Position numbers and translations under genes: made by a program. A DNA stretch of 64,000 nt from DASTFY01 sp963829955 (GTDB lineage Bacteria > Actinomycetota > Acidimicrobiia > Acidimicrobiales > Ilumatobacteraceae), in NCBI GenBank assembly GCA_963829955.1, contig CAWHKS010000002.1, forward strand, positions 124,001-188,000. Direction: 5' to 3'. This document shows positions 35,342 through 44,197 of this stretch, in pieces (within the stretch, counting starts at the first letter, position 1; each line of letters opens with the position of its first letter). The notes under the pieces are model-generated. The model saw only the letters and a list, made by a program, of their open reading frames with translations, ran no database searches and was not told the origin of the DNA.

Positions 35342-36141
35342 TGGTGCTCCTCGAGGTCATGGCGGATGTGTTCGGCCTCCGCGTGCACCTCGGTGCCGGA
35401 TTCCCCGAGGTAGGCGTCGATGACCAGCGGGTTATCACGAATCTCGGTCGGTGTGCCCTCGGCGATGATGCGGCCGAAGTCGAGCACGTAGATGTAGTCG
35501 CAGACGCTGAGCACGAGACCCATGTCGTGCTCGATCATGAAGACCGACAGGCCGGTGGAAAGGAGCGAGCGGATGCGCTGTCCGAAGACCTGGGACTCGT
35601 CGCTGTCGAGGCCGGCCGCCGGCTCGTCCAGCAGCACCAGTTTGGGGTCCATCACCAGTGCCCGGGCCACGCCGACCAGTTTCCGCTGGCCGTGGGAGAG
35701 GTTGGTGGGGGTGAGCCCGGCCACGTCCTCCAGCTCCACCAGCCGAAGCACGTCGTCGATCCGGCCGCGGACCTCAGGCGTCACCCGTGAGATGTGCAGC
35801 ATGTCGAAGATCCAGTCGTTCCAGCGGGGCGGCTGGGCGGCGACGAGGAGGTTGTCCTCCACCGTCAGGTCCTCGAACAGCTCCAGCGACTGGAACGTCC
35901 GCACGAGGCCCCGGCGGGTGCGCTCGTGGGGCTTGAGCGGCCGGAGGTCCTCACCGTCGAGCACGATGTCGCCGGTGGAGCGGACGTAGCCGGTGATGGC
36001 ATCGATGAAGGTGGTCTTCCCGGCGCCGTTGGGTCCGATGAGGCCCACGAACTGCTGCGGGTTGACGCTGATGTTGACCGCGTTGTTGGCGTGGAGACCG
36101 CCGAAGGTCACGGTCAGGTCGGTCGTCTGGAGCAGGCTCAT
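35338..36141 (-). CDS. livG: Branched-chain amino-acid-type ABC transporter, ATP-binding protein LivG
   Basis: The 267-residue ATPase has FGGLHANNAVNISV, Walker A LIGPNGAGKTTFIDA, the LivG-typical TFQSLELFEDLTVEDNL, signature LSHGQRKLVGVARAL and Walker B LVLLDEPAAGLDS. The acidic/histidine tail EVHAEAEHIRHDLEEHQ is an unusual addition. Coupled by overlap to the permease upstream and to LivF downstream. Confidence 0.93.
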   Translation of the reverse strand: MSLLQTTDLTVTFGGLHANNAVNISVNPQQFVGLIGPNGAGKTTFIDAITGYVRSTGDIVLDGEDLRPLKPHERTRRGLVRTFQSLELFEDLTVEDNLLVAAQPPRWNDWIFDMLHISRVTPEVRGRIDDVLRLVELEDVAGLTPTNLSHGQRKLVGVARALVMDPKLVLLDEPAAGLDSDESQVFGQRIRSLLSTGLSVFMIEHDMGLVLSVCDYIYVLDFGRIIAEGTPTEIRDNPLVIDAYLGESGTEVHAEAEHIRHDLEEHQ

Positions 36142-38261
36142 GGCGTGGCCGGGGCCGGGGTTGTCCCACCCGTCGGCGCGGGCGATGGTGGCGCAGGCGC
36201 GGCCGCGCTCCCTCGAGCCTTGGCCCAGAGATGTTTCACCGTCAACGACGTGCCGGTGGCGATGCCCTCCGGGTTGAGGATGGCCGTGAGGATCAGGCCG
36301 ATGGCGCCGATGATCGACAGGTAGGCGTTGAAGTCCGCGTCGGCGAAGTTGCCGATGGTCTGCGACACGAGACCGCCGCCGACCATCAGGCCGCCGATGA
36401 TCGCCCCCCAGACCGAGGTGATGCCGCCGAGGTAGGCGAAGGCCAGGATGGCCAGGCCCGCGAACAGGCTGTAGGACTCGACCTGGACACCACCCAACCG
36501 GTAGGCCTGGAAGATGCCGCCGATACCGGCCAGGGCGGAGGCGATAGCGAAGCCCAGCATCTTCGTGCGGGCCACGTCGATCCCGGCGGCAGCGGCGGCG
36601 CGCTCGTTGGCCCGCACGGCGAGGAACCTCCGCCCGGTGGCGCCTCGGCGCAGGTTGACGACGGCCAGTCCGACCAGAACGAAGACCACCACCGCGAAGG
36701 CGGTGAACCGCCAGTAGTCGGTCTGATTGGTCGTTGGGTCCGTAGCCGACACGTAGACCCCGAACCACTCGGGCTTCGGCACCGGCATGGTGGCCTCGGC
36801 CGCGGCCGAGTAGATGCTCTGGTTCTGCAGCAGCAGGTTGCCGATCGGGCCGACGGCCGCAAGGGTCACGATGGCGAGCTGCACGCCTCGGATGCGTAGG
36901 GCAGGAAGCCCTACGAGGAGACCGACGATGACCGCGGCGGCGATACCCAGGACGAAGGCGATTGGTGCAGGCCAGCCGGGCCCATCGACGGCCACCAGGT
37001 CGAACGGGCCCAGGGTGCCGTCCGAGGCGAAGCGGATGGCGGTATAGGCGGCAATGCCGGCGAGGGCGGTCTGGGCCAGGGAGATCTGGCCCAGAAAGCC
37101 GATGAGGACCACCGAGGACAGCATGATCATTCCCGCCACCAGCGACGTGGTGAGGGCCACCTCCCACTGCGCGGTGAACGTGTTGGACAGGATGGCCACG
37201 AGGAGGACGCCCACGACCACCCCGATCCATGCCCGCTTCGTGGCCAGGGCGAGCGGTTGGCGGCGTTGGATGATGCTGCCGCGGACGGGCAGACGCGAGC
37301 CGCGGAAGTACAGCACCAGCACGATCGCGAGGAGCGGGATGAGCTCTCGCATGCCGTTCGCCGGCAGCCACTCGGGCCACCAGTCCTGGTCCGCGACCTC
37401 GACCATGCCGGACTGGAACATGCCGATGAGGAACCCGCCCGCGACCGCCAAAGGGATGGAGGTCAGGTTGCCGACCAGTGCAGCGGCCAGGGCGGGCACG
37501 ACGAACAGGGTGAACCGGTCGACCTGCAGCGAGCCCAGTCCGATGACGACGAGGCCGGTGATGCCGGCGAGGAGCGCCGAGAAGACCCAGTTGATCCCGG
37601 CGAGGAGCTGCGGGGAGTAACCGATGAGGCTGGCGCCCTTCTCGTTCTCGTCGGCGGCCCGCGTGGCCAGGCCGAAGCGGGTGAACGTCAGGATCGCCCA
37701 CACGATGGCGCCCATCACGAGCGCGCAGCTTCCCATCCAGACGAAGAGGTACGGGAGGTTGCCGAGACCGAGGAAGTCCTCGATCGACGTGTTCTGGCCC
37801 GACGTGCCCGGGAGGAAGCCGGGGTTCTCCCGGGCCTCGGCTCCGAAGTTGATGCTGGCGACCGACTGCAGGTAGAGCATGATGCCGACGGCGCCGATCA
37901 CTTTGCCGAGGGCGGGCGCGTTGCGCAGCGGCCGGAACACCAAGAGGTGGGCCAGCAGGCCGATGAAGCAGGCCATCAGGAGCGCCAGCACGGTGGCGGG
38001 GAAGTCACCCATGCTGTCCCCGAAGCTGATGGTGACGGGGATGTTCGGGCGGTGACCGGGGATGATGTCCACCCACGGGAAGACGAGGTCCCCGTTCTTG
38101 TTGAGCTCGTCGAACACGTACACCGTGTACATGGCGAACGCGCCCTGGGCGAAGTTGATGACCCCCGAGCCCTTGAACGCCGTGACAAGGCCGGTGGCCA
38201 ACATGGCGTAAAGCCCACCGACACCGATGCCCAGGATGACCGCGAAGAGGATGTCGCTCAC
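36138..38261 (-). CDS. Fused LivH-LivM ABC transporter permease
   Basis: The 707-residue membrane protein joins two permeases that are usually separate. Residues 1 to about 330 are LivH-like (GLYAMLATGLVTAFKGSGVIN, FAQGAFAMY). Residues about 335-690 are LivM-like (FLGQISLAQTALAGIAAYTA, VGLPALRIRGVQLAIVTLA, FRLGG-type loop, AYLGGITSVWGAIIGG). The C-terminus is a Pro/Ala-rich tail. With LivG, LivF and the binding protein it forms a complete HAAT importer for branched or aromatic acids, amides or similar. Fusion of both permeases ensures a 1:1 ratio. The substrate is unknown. Confidence 0.92.
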   Translation of the reverse strand: MSDILFAVILGIGVGGLYAMLATGLVTAFKGSGVINFAQGAFAMYTVYVFDELNKNGDLVFPWVDIIPGHRPNIPVTISFGDSMGDFPATVLALLMACFIGLLAHLLVFRPLRNAPALGKVIGAVGIMLYLQSVASINFGAEARENPGFLPGTSGQNTSIEDFLGLGNLPYLFVWMGSCALVMGAIVWAILTFTRFGLATRAADENEKGASLIGYSPQLLAGINWVFSALLAGITGLVVIGLGSLQVDRFTLFVVPALAAALVGNLTSIPLAVAGGFLIGMFQSGMVEVADQDWWPEWLPANGMRELIPLLAIVLVLYFRGSRLPVRGSIIQRRQPLALATKRAWIGVVVGVLLVAILSNTFTAQWEVALTTSLVAGMIMLSSVVLIGFLGQISLAQTALAGIAAYTAIRFASDGTLGPFDLVAVDGPGWPAPIAFVLGIAAAVIVGLLVGLPALRIRGVQLAIVTLAAVGPIGNLLLQNQSIYSAAAEATMPVPKPEWFGVYVSATDPTTNQTDYWRFTAFAVVVFVLVGLAVVNLRRGATGRRFLAVRANERAAAAAGIDVARTKMLGFAIASALAGIGGIFQAYRLGGVQVESYSLFAGLAILAFAYLGGITSVWGAIIGGLMVGGGLVSQTIGNFADADFNAYLSIIGAIGLILTAILNPEGIATGTSLTVKHLWAKARGSAAAPAPPSPAPTGGTTPAPATP

Positions 38262-38278
38262 GCTTTCCCCCGATCGTG

Positions 38279-38311
38279 ACCGTTCGGGCCGATCCCCTCG
38301 ACCCGAACGGT
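38279..38311 (-). promoter_or_regulatory. Hairpin 1 between binding-protein and permease genes
   Basis: ACCGTTCGGG (38279-38288) and CCCGAACGGT (38302-38311) form a perfect 10-base stem with a 13-base loop, 18 bases upstream of the permease start. Together with the longer stem at 38336-38372 it occupies most of the intergenic gap. It could moderate expression of the downstream permease. Confidence 0.5.
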
Positions 38312-38335
38312 GGTGTGCGATGCGATGTTAGGACT

Positions 38336-38372
38336 CGACGTCACCCGGCTCGGACAGAGCCGGGTGACGTCG
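38336..38372 (-). terminator. Strong 16-base-stem hairpin after the binding-protein gene
   Basis: CGACGTCACCCGGCTC (38336-38351) pairs perfectly with GAGCCGGGTGACGTCG (38357-38372) around a 5-base loop, starting 15 bases after the binding-protein stop. There is no T-run. In periplasmic-binding-protein operons such stems often give partial termination or protect the 3' end, so the binding protein is made in excess of the permease. Confidence 0.7.
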
Positions 38373-38387
38373 ATACGACAGGGGTTG

Positions 38388-39893
38388 TCAGCTCGCCTGG
38401 CGCGGGCTGCTCTCCGCCACCTTCTCCATCAGCTCGGTGACGTTGATGTAGTCCGTCCCGAGCGGGGTATCCGTCGTGTACTCGGACCCGTTCCACTGCA
38501 GGTACGTAGCGTCCCGGTAGCAGATCGACTGGTACTCCTCCGGCGCGCCGGCACAGTCCACCGGCGGTCGGCCGAGGAAGTGGTAGGTGCCCAGGCTGGC
38601 CAGGGCCTCGGCGAACGTGGCCTGGTCGAAGGGATCGCCCCCGTCGGCCATAACCTGATTGGCGAGCTGCCAGCCCCAGATCACCGTCGAGAACGAGTCG
38701 TTCATGAAGGTCGACACCGCGGCCTCGGGCCCATAGGCGGCGAGCGCATCTTCACGCACACCGAGCTCAAAGGTCGCGAAGTCCGTGAGGGCGGCCGGAT
38801 CGGCCACGTTGTAGCCCTGGAGCTCGACGAACATCCCCTCGCTCTCGGGCAGGCCGAGCACCGTGTCGTCCACGCAGGCGGTCGACACCACGATCCCGGC
38901 GTCGACGCCGGCGGCGGAGAGGCCCTTGAGGAACTCGACGCAGTCAGAGGACTGCACGCCGAAGAAGACGCCCGGGTTCTCCGCGCCCTCCAGGAAGTCG
39001 GCCACGTTCTGGATCAGCGCGGCGTTGTCCGACGGGTCGCCCGGCTCGTCCGGGAAGCCCTCGAACTCCCACACACCCTGGTCCGCGTAGTACTGGTAGA
39101 AGCGCTCCTGCGTGTCCGTCCAGCACTGGTTCCCCGGCGCGTTGTTGGCGTACGGGATGGCCAGCTTGTCGAACTTCTGGAACTCGGCCATGAACTGCGC
39201 GGCGCTGATGAAAGCCGTCGGGCAGCCACCGATGCCGGAGTACACGCCGGCCTGATCGAAGTCGGCCACGAAGATGGGCAGCGTCTGCAACGTCGGGATG
39301 CCCTGGAAGATCGGGTACATCGCCTGCGTGAAGAAGTCGATGCCGATCTGGATCAGGTTGGGATCGGCCCCCACGATCTCGTTGGCGCACCGCTGAGCCT
39401 CCTCCGGTGTGAGGAGGTGCGAGCAGACCTGGAGCTCGATCGGACGGCCGGGCGTGCCGGCCTCGTAGTCTGCTCCGATGCCGCCGAGCTGCTCGTTGAT
39501 GAGCTTGACGGCGGCTTCCGCGCCCTCGCGCACGTCGGGGAAGGTGCCACCGGCATCGCCCTCGAGGTTCGGCATGGCGAGCACGAAGGGCTCGCCCTCG
39601 GCGACCAGCGGTGCGTCAGCCGTCGCATTGACGGCGGCCTCGAACGCCACTGCGCCCTGACCGTCACGAGCGTCGTCGGCAAGCTCGCCGGCCGGCGCCT
39701 CTCCGCTGGCGGCCGTGGTCTCGCCGCCGGTCTCGGCTGGAGCGCTGGTCTCGGCCGGCGCTTCCGACCCGGCAGGAGCGGCGGTGGTGTCGGCTGCTCC
39801 GCCGCCGTCGTCGTCACTGCCGCAGGCGGCGGCGACGAGGAGCAGGCTGAACAGGACGGCGCCGCGCCTGGCTGTCCTTCGTGCTTGGTTCAC
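38388..39893 (-). CDS. Liv-type ABC transporter substrate-binding lipoprotein
   Basis: The 501-residue protein has a lipoprotein signal (LFSLLLVAAACG), an acidic Ala/Thr/Glu-rich linker to about residue 70, then a type I periplasmic-binding fold. Recognisable segments are GGTFPDVREGAEAAVKLINEQ, ELQVCSHLLTPEEAQRCANE and a long two-lobe region. It is first in the liv operon and separated from the permease by hairpins. By family it captures amino acids, amides, urea, short acids or aromatic compounds; the ligand cannot be told. Divergent from the gene at 40114. Confidence 0.9.
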   Translation of the reverse strand: MNQARRTARRGAVLFSLLLVAAACGSDDDGGGAADTTAAPAGSEAPAETSAPAETGGETTAASGEAPAGELADDARDGQGAVAFEAAVNATADAPLVAEGEPFVLAMPNLEGDAGGTFPDVREGAEAAVKLINEQLGGIGADYEAGTPGRPIELQVCSHLLTPEEAQRCANEIVGADPNLIQIGIDFFTQAMYPIFQGIPTLQTLPIFVADFDQAGVYSGIGGCPTAFISAAQFMAEFQKFDKLAIPYANNAPGNQCWTDTQERFYQYYADQGVWEFEGFPDEPGDPSDNAALIQNVADFLEGAENPGVFFGVQSSDCVEFLKGLSAAGVDAGIVVSTACVDDTVLGLPESEGMFVELQGYNVADPAALTDFATFELGVREDALAAYGPEAAVSTFMNDSFSTVIWGWQLANQVMADGGDPFDQATFAEALASLGTYHFLGRPPVDCAGAPEEYQSICYRDATYLQWNGSEYTTDTPLGTDYINVTELMEKVAESSPRQAS

Positions 39894-40020
39894 GTGCGTG
39901 TAGCCCCCTTGGGTTGGATGCTCGCTCGCTCCCCCTGGAATCGAGCGACGCGGCCGACGACCATCCGCGGTGCTCCCGCGGCCTCTCGACGGATGCGCAC
40001 CGCCATTTCACCACGACACT

Positions 40021-40044
40021 GAACGACTATCAAGTATCTTGTTC
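40021..40044. promoter_or_regulatory. Possible operator in the divergent liv / lipocalin-like promoter gap
   Basis: CAAG-TAT-CTTG (40031-40041) is an exact small palindrome lying inside a wider frame of GAAC (40021-40024) and GTTC (40041-40044). It lies in the 220-base divergent gap between the binding-protein gene and the gene at 40114. It is a candidate site for a dimeric regulator. No other gene is seen in the gap. Confidence 0.35.
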
Positions 40045-40113
40045 GACCGGGCGGTGGTTCCCGCCGCCGAACGGGGTTGCGAAAGCGCCGCGGAGCAGCC
40101 GCGGGAGGAGAGG

Positions 40114-41217
40114 GTGCCGATGCTCCTGGGGATGGACGAGTACCCGTATCACCAGATCACCAACACGTTCGCCGCGGTGGCCGGGAGCGACCCGCAATGG
40201 AACGACGGTCACTACGTCTGCGCGGCTGATGACGGTGGGCAGGTCTGCTTCACGTCCAATGTCAGGCTCTACCAGAACAACGACGTGCTCGACGGTTTCG
40301 TGTGCCTGCGCCACGAGGGGCGGCAGCACAACATCCGCGTCTCGCGACGGCTCCGACCGGAGATGGGACACCTCGGTGTCGGTCCGCTGCGGCTCGAGGT
40401 GGTCGAGCCGCTCCGCGCCGTGCGTCTGGTGCTGGATCCGGGCGACCACGGATTCGCGCTGGACGTCGTGTGCCGGTCGACTGCTGTCCCATACCTGGAT
40501 CCGATCGAGATCACCCGAGTGGACGGCCGGCTGATCAGCGAGCGGGCGACGTACGAGGTGACGGGCGAGTGCGAGGGCTGGGTGAGCGTCGGGGATCACC
40601 GCGTCGATCTGCGCCCGGAGACTTCGGCGTTCTTCCGCAACCACTCGTGGGGGTACCAGGCCGGCCGGGGAGGCCCACGACCGTACGGCGCGCCGCTCGG
40701 CACGCCCCGGCGGGTCCCGGGCATCCGGCAGTGGGTGCTGTTCCACATGCCGGACCACGGCGGGTTCTTCTTCGAGGACCCCAAGCGCCGAGCGGCTTCG
40801 GGGCACGGCATGATCCTCCTGCCCGATCGTGCGGTGCCGATCCGCCGCGTGGACCACGACCTGCGCTTCTACGAGGGCGAACGGCGCCTGCAGGGAGGCA
40901 GCTTGGAGCTCGAGGACGAGGAAGGGACGGTCCGTTCGTACGAGGTCGAGGACCTCGGGTGGGTGTACTGCCAGGGCGGCGGTTACTTCGGTGGCTTCGA
41001 CGATGGACTCGGCCAGGGCGTGTACCGCGGCGACTACCACCAGGAAGGCGAGGTGTGGGACGTCAGCCACCCGACGCAGATCGTGCGGGCCGACGGCAGC
41101 ACCTTCGAGTTCGACCACGCGTGGGCGGAGAACTTCACCCGTCTCCGCTCGGGCGACGCCACGGGACTGGCCCACTACGAGTGCGTCGTCATCCGACCAC
41201 CCCAGGAGACAGCGTGA
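40114..41217 (+). CDS. Lipocalin/CrtC-like protein of unknown function (DUF7064-type)
   Basis: The 367-residue protein is rich in beta strands and lacks a signal peptide. Landmarks are HYVCAADDGGQVCFTSNVRL, DGFVCLRHEGRQHNIRVSRR, the highly conserved-looking FFRNHSWGYQAGRGGPR and VLFHMPDHGGFFFED. The layout recalls the CrtC/AttH lipocalin-like fold and proteins I know only as DUF7064, seen near Rieske and SDR genes in mycobacteria; that is from memory. GTG 40114 follows GGGAGG by five bases, and ATG 40120 is an alternative. Its stop overlaps the following SnoaL start. It may bind or hydrate a lipid-like substrate. Confidence 0.75.
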   Translation: MPMLLGMDEYPYHQITNTFAAVAGSDPQWNDGHYVCAADDGGQVCFTSNVRLYQNNDVLDGFVCLRHEGRQHNIRVSRRLRPEMGHLGVGPLRLEVVEPLRAVRLVLDPGDHGFALDVVCRSTAVPYLDPIEITRVDGRLISERATYEVTGECEGWVSVGDHRVDLRPETSAFFRNHSWGYQAGRGGPRPYGAPLGTPRRVPGIRQWVLFHMPDHGGFFFEDPKRRAASGHGMILLPDRAVPIRRVDHDLRFYEGERRLQGGSLELEDEEGTVRSYEVEDLGWVYCQGGGYFGGFDDGLGQGVYRGDYHQEGEVWDVSHPTQIVRADGSTFEFDHAWAENFTRLRSGDATGLAHYECVVIRPPQETA

Positions 41218-41690
41218 CAACCATCGCCACCGGTTCCGACACCGTCCAGCACCTGACCAACCGGATCTACCGCTACGCCGAGCTCTTCGACACCGGTGAG
41301 TTCGACGCGTTCGCGGCTCAGTTCGAGCACGGGGTGTGGCACAAGGCCGAGCCCGGTGCGGCCGGAGTGCGCAAGTACATCGACGAGCACGTGCTCACCT
41401 ACGACGGTTCACCGCGCACGAAGCACGTCACCACGAACCTCGTCCTCGAGGTCGACGAGGTGGCGGGGACGGCGACGGGGGAGGCGTACGTCACGGTGTT
41501 CCAGGCCCTGCCGGACTTCCCCCTGCAGGCGATCTTCTCCGGACGCTACCGGGACCGGTTCGAGCGCGTGGACGACGACTGGAGGTGGACCGAGCGGCGC
41601 GTGCTCGGCGATCTCTACGGTGACGTGTCCCACCACGTGCGCCGCACGAACCCCGACCCGTCCTCGGATGTGGGCGACAGGGCGGATTGA
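41214..41690 (+). CDS. SnoaL-like / NTF2-fold protein
   Basis: The 158-residue protein has TNRIYRYAELFDTGEFDAF, AAQFEHGVWHKAEPG, TKHVTTNLVLEVDE and a FSGRYRDRFERVDDDWRW strand, a clear SnoaL-like plan. Its GTG overlaps the stop of the lipocalin-like gene, so the two are coupled. It precedes three SDR genes on the same strand. Confidence 0.85.
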   Translation: MTTIATGSDTVQHLTNRIYRYAELFDTGEFDAFAAQFEHGVWHKAEPGAAGVRKYIDEHVLTYDGSPRTKHVTTNLVLEVDEVAGTATGEAYVTVFQALPDFPLQAIFSGRYRDRFERVDDDWRWTERRVLGDLYGDVSHHVRRTNPDPSSDVGDRAD

Positions 41691-41754
41691 CGGAGTTCTT
41701 GGAGAGAGGTTCTACTATCCCGGCCGTACGGTCCGAGGTGCTAGGGGGGTCCTG

Positions 41755-42534
41755 ATGGGTGAGCTCGACGGCCGTGTCGCCTGCATCACGGGGGCGACAC
41801 GCGGCATCGGTAGAGCGATCGCGGAGGCGTTCGTGCGCGAGGGGGCCAACGTCGTCATCGTCGGTCGCAGCGCCGAAAAGGGCCAGCAGGCCCTGGACGA
41901 GATGCAGGCTGGTGATGCCGCCACCTTCGTCCAGGGAGACGTGAAGGAGCGCGCCTCGTGCGAGAGCTTCATCGACCAGACGGTGGAGCGGTACGGCCGT
42001 ATCGACATCGTCGTGCCGAACGCCGGTGGCGCCAGCAACCATGCCCCGGTGGCGGAGATGACGGACGAGGCCATGCAGGACGCCCTGGTGTGGAACTTCT
42101 GGCACTCGTTCTGGTGCATGCGCAAAGCGTTCTCGTACATGATCCCGCAGCAGTTCGGCCGGGTGATGCTGATGTCCTCCCTCGAAGGAAAGGTGGGCAA
42201 GCCGGGCATCGCCAACTACGTGGCCGCCAAGCACGCCATGAACGGCCTGACCAAGACAGCGGCCCAGGAGGTCGGCACGCTCGGCATCACGGTGAACGCC
42301 CTCTGCCCCGGTGGCATCGAGACCGACATCATGAAGGAGGAAGGGCCGGTGGCGGCGAAGGCCATGGGCCTGACCTACGAGGGCCTCCTCGACGTCTTCG
42401 CGCAGGAGTCTGCGGTGAAGCGTCTCAACGAGGTCGAGGACGTGGCACTGGTCGCGGTGCTGCTGGCCTCGGACGCCGGGGGCGGGATCACCGGCTCGCT
42501 CATCTCCATCGACGGCGGCACGTCCCCGTACTGA
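41755..42534 (+). CDS. Short-chain dehydrogenase/reductase (SDR), first of three in tandem
   Basis: The 259-residue SDR has TGATRGIGRAIAEAF, VGRSAEKG, PNAGG where NNAG is usual, and the catalytic MSSLEGKVGKPGIANYVAAKH. It is very similar to the following gene (QEVGTLGITVNA, SLEGKVGKPGI, GGTSPY), so the pair arose by tandem duplication. AGGGGGG lies just before ATG 41755. Probably NAD(P)-dependent alcohol or ketone oxidoreductases on related intermediates. Confidence 0.9.
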   Translation: MGELDGRVACITGATRGIGRAIAEAFVREGANVVIVGRSAEKGQQALDEMQAGDAATFVQGDVKERASCESFIDQTVERYGRIDIVVPNAGGASNHAPVAEMTDEAMQDALVWNFWHSFWCMRKAFSYMIPQQFGRVMLMSSLEGKVGKPGIANYVAAKHAMNGLTKTAAQEVGTLGITVNALCPGGIETDIMKEEGPVAAKAMGLTYEGLLDVFAQESAVKRLNEVEDVALVAVLLASDAGGGITGSLISIDGGTSPY

Positions 42535-42549
42535 ACCGAAAGAAGGATC

Positions 42550-43332
42550 ATGGGCAAGCTCGACGGCAAGGTCGCCTGCATCACGGGCGGGACGCGCAGC
42601 ATCGGCCGGGCCATGGCGGACGCCATGCTGGCCGAGGGGGCCAAGGTGGTCGTCAACGGCCGGGACCCGGCCAAGGGTGAGAAGTGCCTGGAGGAGATGG
42701 GCGGCGGGGACAATGCCGGCTTCTTCGCGGGCGACGCCTCCAAGCAGGAGACGGTGGAGGGCCTGGTCGACTTCACCATCGACCGCTTCGGTCAGCTCGA
42801 CATCTGCTGCCTCAACTCCGGGGGCGTGCAGATGACCGCGCCAGTGGCCCAGATGTCGGACGAGGAATGGCAGTTGGAGGTCGACTGGAATCTCAACCAC
42901 GTCTTCTGGGGCATGCGCCGTGCACTGCAGCACATGATCCCGCGACAGTCGGGGCGGATCATCGTGACTTCGTCGGTCGAGGGCAAGCTGGGCAAGCCCG
43001 GCATCCCTGGGTACGTGGCGTGCAAGCACGCGGTGAACGGCCTGGTGAAGGCCGCGGCGCAGGAGGTCGGCACGCTGGGCATCACGGTCAACGCCGTGCT
43101 GCCGGGGATCATCGAGACCGACATCGTGCGCGAGACCGGTCCTGACTCCGCGATCGCCATGGGCGTGGAGGACTACGACGCCATGATCGCCCTCTTCACG
43201 AAGGAGGCTGCGCTCAAGCGGCCCAACACGGTCGAGGAGGTGGCCGCGGTCGCGGTGATGCTGGCCTCGGACGCCGCCCGCAACATGACGGGCTGCCTCT
43301 TCCCGATCGACGGCGGGACGCTTCCCTACTGA
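42550..43332 (+). CDS. Short-chain dehydrogenase/reductase (SDR), second of three in tandem
   Basis: The 260-residue SDR has TGGTRSIGRAMADAM, NGRDPAKG, NSGGV in the NNAG position, and the catalytic TSSVEGKLGKPGIPGYVACKH. It shares the distinctive EGKxGKPGI and AAQEVGTLGITVNA with the preceding gene. Its stop overlaps the next ATG (TGATG). Divergence in the middle and substrate-loop region hints at a different substrate from its twin. Confidence 0.9.
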   Translation: MGKLDGKVACITGGTRSIGRAMADAMLAEGAKVVVNGRDPAKGEKCLEEMGGGDNAGFFAGDASKQETVEGLVDFTIDRFGQLDICCLNSGGVQMTAPVAQMSDEEWQLEVDWNLNHVFWGMRRALQHMIPRQSGRIIVTSSVEGKLGKPGIPGYVACKHAVNGLVKAAAQEVGTLGITVNAVLPGIIETDIVRETGPDSAIAMGVEDYDAMIALFTKEAALKRPNTVEEVAAVAVMLASDAARNMTGCLFPIDGGTLPY

Positions 43333-44099
43333 TGCCGGCTTCGTTCGACGGCAAGGTGGTGCTCGTCACCGGAGCCGCGGGGGGAATGGGCCGGGCCATC
43401 GCCATCGCCTTCGGCCAGGCGGGGGCGGACGTCCTCGTCGCCGATCTGGCCCCCGAGAACGGCGAGGCGACCGCGGACCTGGTTCGCGAGACCGGCTCCC
43501 GCGCCCACTTCGTGACCACCGACGTGGCCGACGCGGCGAGCGTCGAGGCGATGGTGGCTGCGGCCGTGGAGCACTTCGGCGGGCTCGACTGCGCGGTCAA
43601 CGGCGCCGCCATCGAGCTGGAGACCGTCCGCCTGCACGAGTTGGAGGACGACGTCTTCGACCGTGTGATCGCGGTGAACCTGCGCTCGATCTACCTGAGC
43701 ATGAAACACGAGATCCGCGTGATGCTGGAGCAGGGGCGCGGTGGTTCCATCGTCAACATCGCCTCCACCAACTCGTTCCGCCCGCAACCACACCACTCGG
43801 CCTACACCGCGTCCAAGCATGGCGTGCTCGGCATGACCCGCAACGCAGCGATGGACTACGCGGCCGACGGCATCCGGGTCAACGCGATCTGCCCGGGGGC
43901 CATCGACACGCCCATGCTCCGGAGCGCCATGGAGCGCCGGGGGCGGGATCCGAAGGACGTCGCCGCCCGCCTCAGCCTGCTGGGCCGCTTCGGCGACCCG
44001 AACGAGATCGCCATGGCCGCGCTGTGGCTCTGCTCGGACGAGTCCTCCTTCACGCTGGGCCACGCGCTCGCCGTCGACGGCGGCTACCTGGCCCGTTAA
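43332..44099 (+). CDS. Short-chain dehydrogenase/reductase (SDR), third of three in tandem
   Basis: The 255-residue SDR has TGAAGGMGRAIAIAF, an acidic VADLAPENG (NAD-type), VNGAAI in the NNAG position, and catalytic NIASTNS ... YTASKHG. It ends AVDGGYLAR. It is less close to the two preceding genes than they are to each other. Translation is coupled to the preceding gene. Likely an oxidoreductase of the same pathway. Confidence 0.9.
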   Translation: MPASFDGKVVLVTGAAGGMGRAIAIAFGQAGADVLVADLAPENGEATADLVRETGSRAHFVTTDVADAASVEAMVAAAVEHFGGLDCAVNGAAIELETVRLHELEDDVFDRVIAVNLRSIYLSMKHEIRVMLEQGRGGSIVNIASTNSFRPQPHHSAYTASKHGVLGMTRNAAMDYAADGIRVNAICPGAIDTPMLRSAMERRGRDPKDVAARLSLLGRFGDPNEIAMAALWLCSDESSFTLGHALAVDGGYLAR

Positions 44100-44197
44100 G
44101 CGCTTTCGGGAACCCGGCTCCCTCTGGTGGTGTACGAGAAGGCGTGAAGTCGTGTCGACCGGTGGGTCGTCAAGGTTCCCAGCTCTCTCGCCGCGCC

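Noticed and set aside
33747..35438. 563-residue apparent fusion over the SDR and LivF genes
   Set aside because: The upstream part is the out-of-frame shadow of LivF; the SDR starts at GTG 34580.
35338..37701. 787-residue LivG with a long N-terminal extension
   Set aside because: The extension is an out-of-frame reading of the permease; LivG begins at ATG 36141.
41687..41718. Possible promoter TTGACG ... TACTAT before the first tandem SDR
   Set aside because: The 20-base spacing is too long for a sigma70-type site; left out as a feature.
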